Source: Glycine soja
Lineage: Eukaryota; Streptophyta; Magnoliopsida; Fabales; Fabaceae
Length of the DNA: 64,000 bases
Direction of reading: 5' to 3'
Assembly (NCBI RefSeq): GCF_004193775.1
Contig: NC_041019.1
Coordinates: forward strand, 36,408,150-36,472,149
A program made the translations under genes and the position numbers. Numbering within the stretch: position 1 is the first letter of the stretch; every line of letters starts with the position of its first letter. Below, piece by piece: positions 47,240 through 59,980 of this stretch. Under the pieces are notes generated by a model. The model made no database searches. It worked only from the letters and a program-made list of their open reading frames with translations, and was not told the DNA's origin.

Positions 47240-47788
47240 TAAAGACCCATTAACCCCTCAATAAATTGCCTTGATTCATTTTTCCCATTTCCATCTCCAT
47301 AGTCTTCCTCCGAAGCCTCCATCTCTTGGGTCAACAGTGTCTTGAGAAGGATTTCCAAATTGAACAGTTTTCAAAGGAGAAAATTCAGGTGCAACATCAG
47401 CATCATTACCATTTGTATTTGCTTTTGATACATGAGGTCCATGATGATAGAGTAGCTTTAGACTGCTTTTTTGCCAAGTAATATTGTGTGCAATTTTTTT
47501 AAGTAATTTTGGGTATACATTAATTTTTCAATGCAATAGCTTTGGTGCCAGAGAATGCAATCACACAATCTGAAACTTCTTGATGCATTCAAAATTGCAT
47601 AGCCACTCTCTATGTGGTAGGTACTTTTTTATAATACATTGTTGCAAACAAGCATCGAAATACTCATGCATATAACAACCAAAACTATTTTCTTTTATCC
47701 AAATTACTCTCACATGGTAACCAAGTTTCCTTTTTTGGATTAAAAGACCTAAACTTACCAACAAATTGAACATGATTAAGGGTGCCAA
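47240..47788 (-). pseudogene. PMD-like gene fragment, left arm of P4
   Basis: Minus strand: GCYMHEYFDACLQQCIIKK, KYLPHREWLCNFECIKK, then the MHQEVSDCVIAFSGTKAIAL-type stretch and a KANTNGNDADV-like tail in shifted frames. Same family and order as the other left arms, decayed. Confidence 0.5.
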
Positions 47789-49234
47789 GGAAAATTGCCC
47801 CTAGTAGAGTCCTGGGAAAATCTCACACCGTCAATTTTCAATTGATTAAGCTTGTTCCACCTAAATAGCATAGGTTCTTCATTGCTAATCAGCCTAGGCT
47901 ATGGTTGCTAAGACACCCATGTTTGGACCAAGTAGTAAAAGGGTGACCAAAGAGTTAACTACAATTCCAATTCTTCATTACCAGTCAACTAAACTATTGT
48001 TTTCTTCGATAGACCAAAATCATTTTATATATTGGATAAAACTGTTGGTCACAAGTTGATTCTCTCCAGCAAGATGAACTACAATAAGGAAAACAAACTT
48101 TCTCACCAAGCCACTAGGAGAGAAGCCAATCATTGCCAAGCAAGTTGCAAGGGATGTTTCATGCTCAATTTCACTCCCACTATTGACAAAAATCCATCCA
48201 TGCTAATGTTTATATAAACCCCACTCTTTTTACTCCTTGGAGATTGTTGTTGTCCCCACTCTTTTTACTCCTTGGAGATTGTTGTTGTCCTATTCTATGT
48301 ATCAATTTCTTCTCCACCTTCATCATTTCCTAGCTTTGGAATGGGGTAAAGACAGGATCACCAACAGTTGCAAAACCCTCAACACCATCACATCCTCCAA
48401 GGTGACATTTTTCTCACCCTAGGAACACCAAAAGGTATTTGTCTAAGGACACAACTTCTCAACAACCCAAAACACATGTTTTCAACCCAAGTGCTTCATA
48501 GTAAAAAATGAAAACATGTGTTTTGGGGTTGTTGAGAAGTGGTGTCCTGAGACAAATACCTTGGAGGATGTGATGGTGTCGGAGAATTGTCCAATAGTTC
48601 ATGATCCCGTCTTCACCTCATTTCAAAGTTAGGAAATGATAAAAGTGGAGAAGAAATTGATTCATACAATATGAAAACAAACTACAAGGAATAAAAAGGA
48701 TGGGGTTTATACATTAGCAAGGATGGATATTCGTCAATAGTGGGAATGAAATGGAGAAGGAAACATTCCTTGCAACTTGGTTGGCAGAGATTGATTTCTC
48801 TCCCAATGGCTTGGTGAGCAAGTTTGTTTTCCTTGATGTAGATAATCGGCTTTGTGACCAATATTTTAAGCCAACATATAAAATGATTTAGGTCTGTTGA
48901 AGAAAACAATAGTTAGTTTGGCTGATGATAAGAGGTAATTCTTTGGTCACCCTTTCACTACTTGGTTCATATTTGGTTATGGGAGAGATTCTCAAATTTG
49001 CAACCACAGCCTAGGTTGATCAACCATGAAAAACCTATGCTATGTAGGTGGCACCGGCTAAATCCCTAGAAAATTGAGTGTAGGAGATTTGCCCTGGACT
49101 CAGCTAGGGACTACTTTCCTTAGCACGCTTATGTTCAATATGTTGGATAAATAAAAATAGTTTTTTTTTTTTGCTATATGCATGAGAGTTTCAATGCTAG
49201 TTGTCACACAAATGTATTACACAAAAGTACCTAT

Positions 49235-49342
49235 CACATAAAGAGTGGCTATGCAATTTAGAATGCATCAAGAAGTTTTAGATTGTGTGGCTACATTCTT
49301 TGAAACCAAAGGCATTGCATGGAAAAATTACTACATACCCAT
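49235..49342 (+). pseudogene. PMD-like fragment, right arm of P4 (truncated)
   Basis: Only the first part, MHQEVLDCVATFFETKG and WKNYYIPI, remains before the deletion junction at about 49342. Confidence 0.5.
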
Positions 49343-49403
49343 ACCTAACAATATATGTAGATATTGGATGGAATATAGTGTACAAAGAATCTGGTGACTC
49401 CTA

Positions 49404-49850
49404 TTATTTTTTTTGTTTTGTAGTATTTTTCTTCATTTAGATTGGTTTTATTAATAGATCATCTCATCCCTTTTAGTGAAGATATTTAACCTTTTAATGA
49501 TATACATCCCTTAAACCTTGGTGAAGACTCACATCTCATGACCCTTAGACAAGAGTCACTTCTCATGGCTTTCGATGAAAAGTCACTTCTCATGCCTCTT
49601 TATGATGAGTTGCATCTATTCATACATACACTTTATATGAATAGACACATATTTTCATGAAAGGATACAACCTTTCATTAATTTTTGACATCTTTCATAG
49701 ATCATACACTTTATATGAATAGTCCCCTTTTTTTTGGACTCAAATTAAGAAAATCTAACTAATTTCACCCCTATTTATTGATGTCATTCCTAAAATAATC
49801 TTCATTTAATTGCAATTCAATTTTTATGGAGTCATTTTTATTCAAGGTAT
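49404..49850. other. Unit-4-specific segment with TCATG-ended short repeats
   Basis: Contains three or four copies of an approximately 29-bp motif, GAGTCACTTCTCATG and variants, near 49515-49600. The motif is related to the pair at about 16862-16895 in R2 (GAGTCACATCTCATG). The rest is AT-rich without open frames. It may be the part of R that was rearranged. Confidence 0.5.
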
Positions 49851-49996
49851 TAGGTTTGAATGGAGGACATTTTAAGAATAACCTTACTTTCTACTTGAGA
49901 TTAGTAAAATTAAATGATTTCAACTAACTTTCTTAATCTATGGAAAGTAATTATTTTTGCTTATATATGAGACCAGAGAGAGTATAAATCTTTGAC

Positions 49997-49998
<2 letters not shown>

Positions 49999-50035
<37 letters not shown>
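49999..50035. repeat. TA microsatellite, R4
   Basis: About 18 TA units. Immediately after it, about 370 bp present in R3 (36138-36505) is missing, so the deletion endpoint coincides with the microsatellite. Confidence 0.9.
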
Positions 50036-50038
<3 letters not shown>

Positions 50039-50314
50039 CTATGAATGTTTAACACTGTAGATTTGTCAACAAAGACGTACTTTACTAGTTAATAGACTTA
50101 ATTGTACATTTGATGTCTTTACTTTATCGGTTTTCTTAGGAATGTTCATAAACTGATTTTATCAAATAACTTTATGAATAAATCAAACAAAAAACTGAAA
50201 ATCAAATAAACCAAAAGTCGAAAAAAATTAAAATTTACTAAACCCATTTGTTTTGGATAAAATCAGATTTTGGATTTCATTTTAAAATTCAATCTAATCC
50301 AACCCAAACCAAAT

Positions 50315-50918
50315 TTATACATAAATATATTTATCTGATTAAAAATTTATATTAAAACTCAAGTTTACATTTTTTTCTTCTATAGAGTATTTATAAAACT
50401 ATTGCATAACTTATACTTATCATATAACAAAATTTTATAAACTTTACCAGTATAAAAAGTCATGTATGTCTAGTTTTGGATAAGGTATGACTCAAAATCC
50501 AAAGTAAATCATATAGAGAGAAATATTCAGTTTACCAAAGGATGTTCATACAAGACAAAAAAACAAAAATCATTACACACTCTCGTATTTCCATTAGTTT
50601 TCTCGGCAAATCAATGATTTAAATTATAAGTGACCCCAACTTTTAAAGCTTATGAAGCCTATTTTGCAATGTTATCCCCCAAATTTCAGTAGCATCTCTA
50701 CTACAATACCAGTTATGAAAATAATGCACGAATTCTAAAATGCAACACTAAGCAGAAGGGTCAATTTGTAAGTTCATATAGCAATTCAATTCTAATCGAA
50801 ATATAACGTATTTTATATATATTCATATTCCCCAAGAGTATACTTTTCAAATATAATTTTATTTTCATCAAACGGTATGTGTGCACAAACTTTCAACACC
50901 AAATAATATAAAAATGAC
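50315..50918. other. 604-bp block present only in R4
   Basis: Lies between CCAAACCAAAT and CTAAGAGCCCATACTCATGG, which are adjacent in R2 and R3. AT-rich, no open frame and no terminal repeats noticed. It is either an insertion in unit 4 or ancestral sequence lost from the other units. Confidence 0.6.
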
Positions 50919-51403
50919 TCTAAGAGCCCATACTCATGGAGGATAACCTCCCAAACCAAAATTGACATTAAAGAAAATAGAAACCCTCAATACCTTCAGA
51001 GATTTGAAGTCTTCCAGAGTTTAAGAAAATGCAGAACAAAATGGATTGATGAAAAACCCTTGTCTGCTAGAGCTCCCTCCTTGAATTTGATGTCCAAGGG
51101 ACAAGATTTGAGTTGTAAAGGTGAGAACTTGACGTAGGATGACCACGAAGTTAGAGAGAGAATACAAGGCAAGAGATAAAAGCTCTCTTATCTCTCCTAA
51201 AACTCTAAAAGTGGCTGCGCATGAATGAGGACCAAGGGAGAGTGTTTACATTTCTTGTATTGTAACCCTACATCGTGGAGTTTTGGGCCGGGTCCCATTG
51301 GCCCATTAGGTTTTTGGGTCAAAATTTGTTTCATTAGGATTAATTAAAGTTTCATTATTCATCTTGCAAGAGACTTTAATCTTCTATCTTTCATTATATT
51401 CTA

Positions 51404-52157
51404 CTCCTCCCTATTTCATTATAATAGTCATGTAAGAGAAAAAAAATTCAAAATAATTGTCATTTTAGCTTTTTAATGTAATATTAATCAACTTTTTTTA
51501 CTTATATTCTTAAAATATTAATGGTAGAAAAAAAAATCAATAAATGAATTAATGATGACGTCTAGTTTCCTGATATATTAGAAAAATTATTCTAGATTCC
51601 TATCGTTAGTTAAGTGATAACATATCTATTAGAAATTTTAAAATATAATTTCATGGGATTTGTGAAATCACCAATCTTTATTTAAAACCTAAATTACAAT
51701 TTCTAATAGTTAAAACTCACCTAAATCCATTAAAGATGAGTTTTTTGAATCCTAGAACCTTGCCATGTCTCACCTCAATGCTTTTAGAAAAAAGATCAAA
51801 TATATTAATAATTGGATGGGCAATAGACAGAAGAAGTGCCATAGCACCAAGCCTTAGTGAGTTCATACAAATGCAAAAGTAAAATAAATCCACAAAGTTA
51901 CTCACCCATGGTACACCTTCATGAATCCGCCTCCCTTCCTAATATCCTGTATGCACCACCGAAGACATAGACCCACCTCTATGCTTAACACAATGTTGAC
52001 CTCTCGTTCCCACTATCCTCGAAATCAGAAGTACAAATTTAATCTTTTTAGGCTAAATTAACGTTAATTGTTTTTCCATGTAGACACACTAACCATCTTT
52101 CATCACAAGGATCTTGAAAATAAAATACCTGTTTAGCTTATTTTGAGACGGAGGGAG
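51404..52157. mobile_element. Stowaway/mariner-like MITE, R4 copy
   Basis: Left end CTCCTCCCTATTTCATT after TA; right end GAGACGGAGGGAG before TA. Third copy of the element at 19640 and 37269. Confidence 0.4.
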
Positions 52158-53687
52158 TAATCCATTATTAGTTAGCTTTAATTAAGACAATTAAGGTTAA
52201 TTAAATTCTAGTTAACTAATTAATAATTAGAAACATTAATTATATTAGGTCTTTGTCTATTTAAATTATTTATATTAGGCCTACACTAATTAATTAGTTA
52301 ATTTGGTGTTCAAAACTCTAATTTCTAAGGTTTTGACTAAACTTGTTTCTTTTTACAAAATTGTCATAAATTGGTCAACTTACAACTCCTTACTTTGACT
52401 TTGGTTGACTGTTATTGACATTTTGTGGGCTAAGCCTAAATCAAATCACTCTTAAAACCTTTACTTCAATTTCTAATTTATGAGACCTACTACCAAATCG
52501 ACTCATCATCCAAAATTAAATAGTACATAGTATAGGAAGATCTTTTATCTATACCAAATAAAAAATTAGTTCTGATGGAATTCAAAATTTCTTTACCTTC
52601 AATTTTTTATCTTTGAAACCATTACTTAAAACTAAAAAAGATAACATTGATTTGGCCAACTTTTTTTACCCTTCACATGCGCACACACACAAAAAAAATA
52701 TTGTCCCTTTTATTGAATTTGTACCTATATAGCTAGCTCAATCCTGTAGCTTCCTCCTTGAGAAGGTAGGTTGGATTCATGTTACTTTTTTATGAAACCC
52801 AACCCTAAACAACTTGGTCACAAACAAATTGATTTAGATTTAGTGAATTGGTTCTGAACATCTAAATTTCTTTTAAACTTTTTAAAACTGAAGTTTTAAA
52901 TAAGGACAAAATACAAATTATGAAAAATCACCTTGAAGCTAGTCATTTAGCTGGCGCATCATGAAAGTGTTATGGTGATATTGCTTAACAATTAAGTACT
53001 TAATCTCAATAAGTCAACATTGACATTCAAAGAAATCGAAATACGTTATGGAGGGGATGTCCTATAGTCAATGTGTGGAGGGCAATAGAAAGAATTGGAA
53101 ACCTTAATCTGATGCTAAGTGTAGAGAGTGAGAGAGAGAATGGGAACTTAGTAACTCATGAAAGACTTTGAAGTCTGAACAAGTTAGTGAATTTGTTATC
53201 ACTAATATTTGAACTTTTAAATATAAAAAATATGTAAACATATAAACAACAATAGTAATTTTAAAGACACGTCACATCAATGGGTCTATGGGTTTGGTTC
53301 ATGGGTTTAAAAATTAACACCCGTGAGCCAACCCATACTTGAATGAGTTTGAACAAGTTGGAGTTGACCTCTAGGCAAGTTGGAGACATCATTTCTTCTT
53401 GTCCCCAATTTGTTGGAAAAATATTCTGAATTTTACAACTTACCACATATCCATAGAAAGATAAATCATAAAATCTTGATACATATAAAGCAAGCCTCTT
53501 ATAAAATTAATATATTAAAACAAATCCCTAGGTCATAACACATCAACCATCCAATTTCAATTCCATATAAAATCATGACTTTCTAATCACGGTCTATTCT
53601 CACATCATTCAAATGGTTGGACTGGCCACAAAAAACATTAAGAGTAAAAAAGTACACAATAAAATAGGATAGAACTTATCAGTTGAT

Positions 53688-54104
53688 GATGTTTTTCGGT
53701 CGACAATGGTCAAGGCTATTTTTGGTCGATGCCAATGCCATTTTATGGCTGACATATGCTAGGTTTTTTGGTCGACATCAAGCTAGGATTTTTGCCAAAG
53801 TCATTTTATGGATATTTTTTTTGTTCAAATAGGCTAGGTTTTCGGTCAACGTTAGTCATTGTTATTTTTAGGCTAACATCGACAATGTTTGTTTTCTGTT
53901 TATGGCAGCTGAGGGTTTGTTCAACTGACGTAGGCCAAGCTTTTTCTCATCAACATTAGTAGGTGCTACTTTTTAACCGATGTCAAGCAAAAAAATATCA
54001 CCTGCCTATGTCGTCCAAAAAAGTCCAAGCCGACGTTTGCCAAAAAAATTCCCCAACTGACATCCGATCAAAAATAGTCTCGATTGATGTCGATAAAAAA
54101 AATT
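53688..54104. repeat. Degenerate GTCGAC/GCTAGG tandem repeat, R4 copy
   Basis: Same array as 39846-40262 with scattered substitutions (GGTCGACATCAAGCTAGG and related units). Confidence 0.6.
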
Positions 54105-54375
54105 AATTGAAAATGACTTTTGAATCGTTCAAAAGCAAGTAAAACTTGGAAATTTCGCAGCATGGGATTAACTTAGGTCGAACTCAGAAATATGATTCAA
54201 TATCATTCCTATGTACATTCGCTTATAAATAGAAATGGGGAATTTTTTTTGAATAGTTTGTATGCGACTATAAAGGAATGCGAAAACACACAAAAACGGG
54301 AATGAAGAAAAAAAATAGAGCAACAATACAAGTGAAGTTTAATAGCATCAATCCGATTTGCCAAGTGACAAGATT

Positions 54376-54544
54376 GGCCTCCTAGAAGCCTTCTGACCAT
54401 TAAAAGGTCCCTTTCTTCTTGGGAGTCAATTTCTTCACTAGATTCTTCCCCTTTTGCTTCTTCACTTTCACTAGAGGAAGGTGAAGTAGCAACCTCATCT
54501 TGTCTACTATAAATGTCTTGACCCTTCATAATCATGGTTTTCTT
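54376..54544 (-). pseudogene. Ty3/gypsy gag fragment, unit 4
   Basis: Minus strand: KKTMIMKGQDIYSRQDEV and SESEEAKGEESSEEIDSQEE, the same solitary gag-linker fragment as at 40537-40704. Confidence 0.8.
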
Positions 54545-55104
54545 TAGTTGCCAAACGGTCATGTAAAAGTTTCCACGAAAAAGCCAAGACTTTATTCGGA
54601 GAGCTGCTCTTCCAAACAGACTTAAACATAGTTTCATTTTAACCAACATTTATGAGATTCACACTAGTTCTAATATGATAGGCTGAGGCTACAAAAAATA
54701 CTTGACAATTATATATGCAACAGTAAACACATGAGAAAGCACACTTTTCTCTGTCTAATTGAACTAGCAACAACCTTTGCCTCAACTGTTCTAATAGTGC
54801 ATCTTCCAAAAGAAAAGGCCAACATTTTGTAAATATATATGTATACCATGTTATGAAAAATAAAAAAATCCTTTTCCTCATGACCATATCATATCCAAAA
54901 TGAGCATTTTGATGTTAAATTTTTATGTATAAAAAATTATACATTTAAAATAGTGGGAATTAAATTATAGAAAAAAGTGATGAATCGATGAACATGGATT
55001 TCAATTTTTCCGAATATTTATTGGAGTAAATCGGCTTATAAATATACCTAGAAAAATTCAGATAGTAAAGAAATCACAATTGAGACAATTAATTAGTAAA
55101 GTAT

Positions 55105-55305
55105 ATGTATATGGTTAAAAGATCTTCAGTGTTAATCATTGAATTACTAGTATGTGGCACACTCTTTTTCCTAGGATTCTATAATTGCTCTAACCTTTGC
55201 CATGTCAAGGTGAAAGCTACAAATTTTAGCCAAATAGGTACAAATTCAACAAAAGAGACATCACTTTATATTTTTTGCCTAAAGGATAATAAATATAATA
55301 ATTAA
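55105..55305 (+). other. Small conserved ORF (66 codons), unknown
   Basis: Unit 4 counterpart of 41101-41274: MYMVKRSSVLIIELLVCGTL, then GFYNCSNLCHVKVKATNFSQ. It ends nine codons later than unit 3. Signal-peptide-like start, three cysteines, no recognised family. Confidence 0.2.
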
Positions 55306-56054
55306 GAAAAATCTCCTACTTTAATTTTTTTGAGTTTAAGGTAAACATTTGGAAGGAAAAAAAAGGAAGGAAATGTAATTTGCGATATAATAAGAAATAA
55401 ATTTTTTAATTTGGTAGAAGAATAAAAAATCTTCTTATACTGTGTTCTTTACTTTTGGAAGATGAGTCAACTTGGTAGCATGTTATACTTAAAGTTTATT
55501 TGTCTTTTTTAATAAATATAGTTTTCTGATAAGACCCTAAACACAACCATAGGTTCCAAATAATGGCCTAAATTTGGTTAAAAATTACTGATCCATGTTT
55601 GAAACAATGTAATACATACTCAAACAAACACTTATCTGTAGTGTCTCACCCGAATTTCAATATAAATAATAAATATTTAGTGAGAAAAGTGTTGCACACA
55701 TTCCTTGAACCACCATAGGCACTACAAGAAAAATGCCTTATACCTACAAACATGAATTAGTGTAGGTAAACTATAAAAATACTTTATTACCTACCATTGT
55801 TTAATGTAGGTTAAATTCAAAGACTTATAATTGCAGTTTTTAGTATAGGTAAATATTGGAAAAATATAAAAAAAAATTGCCTATAACTATGTAGTGTAGG
55901 TAAAACCTTATAAAAACTTATACCTACAGCTAAATTGTAGGTAAAATAAAAAAGATTTTTGCTTACAAATGGATGAATAGTGTAGATAAATTAATGAAAT
56001 TTTAAGATACTACTACTATTTAATTTGAATTTGGTGTTTACTCTTATTTAAATT

Positions 56055-56336
56055 GTCATTGCCGGCTTCTGCACCCTCCACTCCGCCTTCTGCTACACCA
56101 AGTTTGTAGTCGACATGCCCGTCGCCGGCGGCGACTTCAGCTACCTCCGCGTCACCTTTGGTGCATGCTTTCCAATGCCACTGTCGTTAGAGATCGGAAT
56201 CTCCTCCGCCAACTGGCGCCTCACGGTGCCGTCTCTTCCCAAAGGCTTCAACGAAATAGACTTCGTCGCTGTCGCCGTCATTTTGCTCATCACTCTCGTC
56301 ATCTGCTACAGGTGCTTTCCACAGTTCTTACAATGA
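56055..56336 (+). pseudogene. Captured cationic amino acid transporter (CAT) fragment, K4
   Basis: Reads HSAFCYTKFVVDMPVAGG and DFSYLRVTFG, then IGISSANWRLTVPSLPKGFN and VAVILLITLVICY, stop at 56336. The internal deletion is larger than in K3 (the ARGLTTYLGTT block is also gone), but residues such as AGG and YLRV are closer to the family consensus than K3's ADG and YLHV. Not functional. Confidence 0.85.
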
Positions 56337-56679
56337 AGTTTCATTCTCTATCTTGAGACTCTTGTGTTATTAATTACAGTATAAACCTTAGGGTTTTCTC
56401 ATTCCTATCTTCTACAAATTCTCCTACAAGGCTAGAAATTTTTCTGAGCAAATATACCAGATTTTGATTTTGATTCTTTTAGCATGCAACTCTATATTAA
56501 TGTTGCTGCATTGTAATGATCACATCTGCAACTTACTATAATACGACGCAGCTTAGGCATTTGAATGCTTTTTGAATCACTGTATTTGGCATATTTGGTT
56601 TTGCCGTTAGCCAATTCAATGCGTGGATATATATCGCACACCTACACAAACACACCTACACCGGAGATATATATCAGTT
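56337..56679 (+). other. Intervening sequence between CAT and SCPL fragments, K4
   Basis: Collinear with 42378-42708 apart from a CACACCTACA duplication just before the SCPL start. No gene. Confidence 0.5.
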
Positions 56680-56970
56680 ATGGCTTTGTGTTCAGTTTTT
56701 CTCAATCTTCATCTTCTGCTTTTTGTTTGTTTGACCATAGAAGCGTTAGGTGTGGCAAAGCCTTCAGTAGCTAGTTACCTTAGCCAGGAGATACTGGCAG
56801 AGCAAGAAGTTGATAGAGTGCATGGATTACCTGCGCAGCCTCCGGTGAAGTTCAAGAATATGGTGGTTATATCACTGTCAATGAAACTCAAGGAAGAGCA
56901 TTGTTCTATTGGTTTTTCGAGGCCACTCACAAACCAGAACAAAAACCCGTTCTCTTATGGCTCAATGGAG
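56680..56970 (+). pseudogene. Captured serine carboxypeptidase-like (SCPL) first exon, K4
   Basis: Same structure as K3: MALCSVFLNLHLLLFVCLTI, then [16 protein letters not shown]. The same single-base deletion lies after 56856. Then, in the shifted frame, [37 protein letters not shown] and a GT donor at 56971. Apart from the frameshift this copy matches the SCPL consensus better than K3. Only the N-terminal exon is present, so no catalytic residues. Confidence 0.9.
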
Positions 56971-57225
56971 GTACTTTTTTTTGTACTAGCCCAGCTCTTC
57001 ATGTATATATTTATATTGCAATCGTTTTTATTTAGTGTTCACTCTCATGACTAATACATGATAACTTAACGAAAGGTAAGGGTAATTTCTAGTGAATTTA
57101 TCTTTTAAATCTTATAGGTTGGTTTAATCTTTATCTTTTGATTTTAACATGTATTAAAAGGAATAGAGAGAGATGAATTTCGTGATAATTTATGGAATTG
57201 AATGGAAGATAGTAGTTATTTCACA

Positions 57226-57615
57226 AGCTCCCTTCCTTCTTCCTCCCTCTCCCCCCCAAGCTCCTTTCCTCCTTCGCCTCCGCCTCCTCCGCTCCCTTTC
57301 CCTTCAAACGAATGTTTCTTCATGTCGGAGTCAGCCAACAAGTTGCGAGCTGATCTGGAAAATGTGAGATTTTCCACTTCGAATTCGAAGTATCCTGACG
57401 AGGGATCTTCAAATGGCTATTCTAGTAATTATATGGAATCTTTGGTATTATCACATTTTATGGCTATTCCAGCTGAAGCATTATATTCTGAAACATGGTG
57501 CGAATGTCATGTAAGATGTCTCAAGGTTGTCATGAGATCCAATGTAGGATTGGAAGGGGGGAAGAAACACAAATGGTTGAATTGTAAGGTTCATGTACCT
57601 TTTTTTGTTTTCTAA
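57226..57615 (+). pseudogene. Captured gene fragment with CT-rich leader, unrecognised
   Basis: A pyrimidine-rich stretch (57226-57315) that looks like a plant 5' leader precedes an open frame: MSESANKLRADLENVRFSTS, then DEGSSNGYSSNYMESLVLSH and AIPAEALYSETWCECHVRC, ending at 57615. The GC-rich start and codon-like composition suggest a captured first exon. I do not recognise the protein. Confidence 0.35.
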
Positions 57616-58962
57616 GAATGAACAGATTAATTCAGCTTATGGCCTTTTATTTTTCATTCAAAACCTTTATTAATCTATGAAGCTTAATAGTCTTCTAGTA
57701 AAGAAATCACTGGTAGCAGTAAAATTATTAATCAGCTATATATCACGGGTGATATTAAATAAACTGCCTAATTATAAATTATTTCATGCATTGGGCTGAT
57801 AATAGCTTGTCGTTATTATCTCTATACTCAAAACATAGTATCAAGGATACTTTAACAGTTGTTACAGGAAATGTACGTGGTACCATTTCATCATACTATT
57901 TAGCATTAAAGGTATGCTTTCCCTTTATCTATATCTTTATGCACACTATACAAGCTTACAACTAGTTTGTTTAGAATAATATAATAATTTTGATTATATA
58001 TATAATCAAATTGTAGCTTTTACAATAAAATTATTTAATAAGTAGTTATTAAATAACGTAGTAATAATTAAAGTAGTTTATTTGGTATTGTCTAAATGTT
58101 AAGACACCAAATTTCAACTTTCACATGTTCCTATTTTCGGTACCTACACTATGGTATTATTTATTTATTTATTATGTTATTGACATGGAGTATTGATTAA
58201 TTTTGATTGAAAAATTTAACTGATTATTTTAATGTGTTTCTTTTTTCTTTCACTTATGTTTTTTTATCCTCAAAATTTAAATTAAATTTTTTATTAAAGA
58301 TAATTAAATATATACGCCTATTGGTCACATGATACTTCACTTATAAAATACATGATACATACTAGTCTTTCAAAAATAGAGAAATGGAATGTCTCTATTT
58401 TTACATTTCTAGGATAGTGTGTTTAAATCTGATAGTGTGTTTAAATATTTATAATATAAAAATTATAACATAATATTATATTTACGTTAGATGCTAATTC
58501 AACTTTGTTATTTAGATTATACTTTGCTGCCAAAATATCTGAAAGTCATTACTCAACTATTTTAAATGGGAATTGACGGAGAAAATAATTATAATGTTTG
58601 TTTTCAAGGTATCTAATATCTGATTAACTGAGCATGTTACTAATTTTAAGAAATAAGGCCACGGTAATACCATTTTGTTTTAGTTCTCATAGAGCCAAAA
58701 AAAGAGGAATATTGTCAAACTCTATCCTCTTCAGTATCATTGATGTTAAAGGCCACGTTAGCATTTTTTTCCCTGCATTCTAGTTCCATAAGTTGGCAAT
58801 AAAGGTTGTAATTTGCGTATGCCATGTCGGTGTAGCATATGAAGATGTTATCCCACCTTATGGTACCTGGAGTTAGTTCCTAAAGTTGCATCTTTTAACC
58901 TATTTTTTCTTTAAAGAAAACTTTAATGTTGGAATCAATCAATATAGTTATAATTTCTGCAG
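57616..58962 (+). other. AT-rich interior of nested CACTA fragment
   Basis: About 1.3 kb with intron-like composition. A short exon-like stretch near 57865-57911 (after GTTACAG; GNVRGTISSYYLALK before GTATGC) is possible. Otherwise no coding signal. Confidence 0.4.
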
Positions 58963-59062
58963 GCCGAGGTAACCATCACGAAGCTTAATGAGGAGAGGCG
59001 CAGGAACACTCAAGAAAAAGATTTACTGCTGCGGGGAGGAACTAGACAATTTGTTGTTCAAG
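58963..59062 (+). pseudogene. Coiled-coil exon-like fragment
   Basis: After an acceptor TTTCTGCAG the frame reads AEVTITKLNEERRRNTQEKD, then LLLRGG. It is a charged heptad-like stretch similar in style to the C-terminal coiled coil of plant VAP27-type vesicle-associated proteins. That suggestion is weak. It may belong to the same captured gene as 57226-57615. Confidence 0.3.
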
Positions 59063-59980
59063 TACTTCATTTTCTATCTCTCTCTGCTGTGTGTTTTTTC
59101 TCTCTGCAGAATTTCTCAAATTTCTCCATTGGGTGTTCATTCATGGCTTTTGGAAGATTCAATAAGCAATAAATATTTACTTATCTGATTGAGTTCTTTT
59201 ACATGGTTGTATAACCCAACCCAATGGCATAGTGTGCAAACAGATTTTTCATTTTTTTTTTTTTGAAAGTAAAAAAATGTTACAATGTGAAAAATGTTGG
59301 CTACACTTTTTATGCATAAAAATTTAAAAAAAAATGTATCAAAATTTTTATAATAACTCATAAGCTCCACTTAATCAACCAAATTATATCCATTTGATAG
59401 TGACGCTTTTTGCATTCTGTTTCTAACATTCTTTCATTAAAAAAAAATTATTTGAAGTCTTCTTGTAAGGCTGTAAAATAGAAGTGAAAAAAAAATCACA
59501 CATTGCGTTTACCTGTGGGCATAACCTGCATGACATCACACATTGTTGTCAGTGCGTGTGCTTGTTGCGAGCTGATTTTACTAGGGACACGAAACATATT
59601 CTCTTCTATCTCATGATCATGATGCAAAAGCATTAGCATCAAGCACCATGCACCCCATGGAAAGTGTCTTTTCTCTCTTTGTAGCCGCTAGAACTGATTT
59701 TATCCAATTTATGGTGCAGTCTTTTGGCTGCAATTACATATGTCTATGGGCATATGATTCCATATCACCAAAGTATATATATGCATATGCACACATTATT
59801 CCATTTTAATTATATTATAAAACATTAAATATATAGTTCTGAGGCTTTTTTTTTTTGCATATGTAGTCATTTGAGCTTCTTGGATGGTATATCTACAATA
59901 TGCTTCTTACATTCAACCTAATATTATTTCTTTCAAGCTATCTAAGTGAAATAAATGTTATCTCTCTTCAATCTTTTTAG
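59063..59980 (+). other. Non-coding interval between exon-like pieces
   Basis: AT-rich, several poly-A/T runs, no open frame with recognisable content. Confidence 0.5.

Larger units (their letters stand above)
47085..49342. repeat. Palindrome copy P4 (right arm truncated)
   Basis: Inverted repeat centred near 48496. The left arm is nearly full. The right arm stops near 49342, where the PMD remnant jumps to CCTAACAATATATGTAG, a sequence normally found in the R segment (near 35638). The end of P and the beginning of R, about 1.5 kb, are therefore deleted in unit 4. Confidence 0.83.
49343..54060. repeat. R segment, unit 4 (rearranged)
   Basis: Begins with a fragment of the 247-bp duplication region, then has about 450 bp not seen in the other units (49404-49850), a shortened microsatellite region, a 604-bp block absent from R2 and R3, and then sequence collinear with R2/R3 including the Stowaway-like element and the GTCGAC repeat. 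A further 250 bp or so near 53382 is missing. No gene seen. Confidence 0.68.
54105..55719. repeat. G segment, unit 4
   Basis: Collinear with 40263-41718 except for about 330 bp at 54665-54990 that replaces about 140 bp of unit 3. Within the replacement the minus strand has an open stretch with LLEDALLEQLRQRLLLVQLD that I cannot assign. Ends at the CACTA 5' terminus. Confidence 0.6.
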
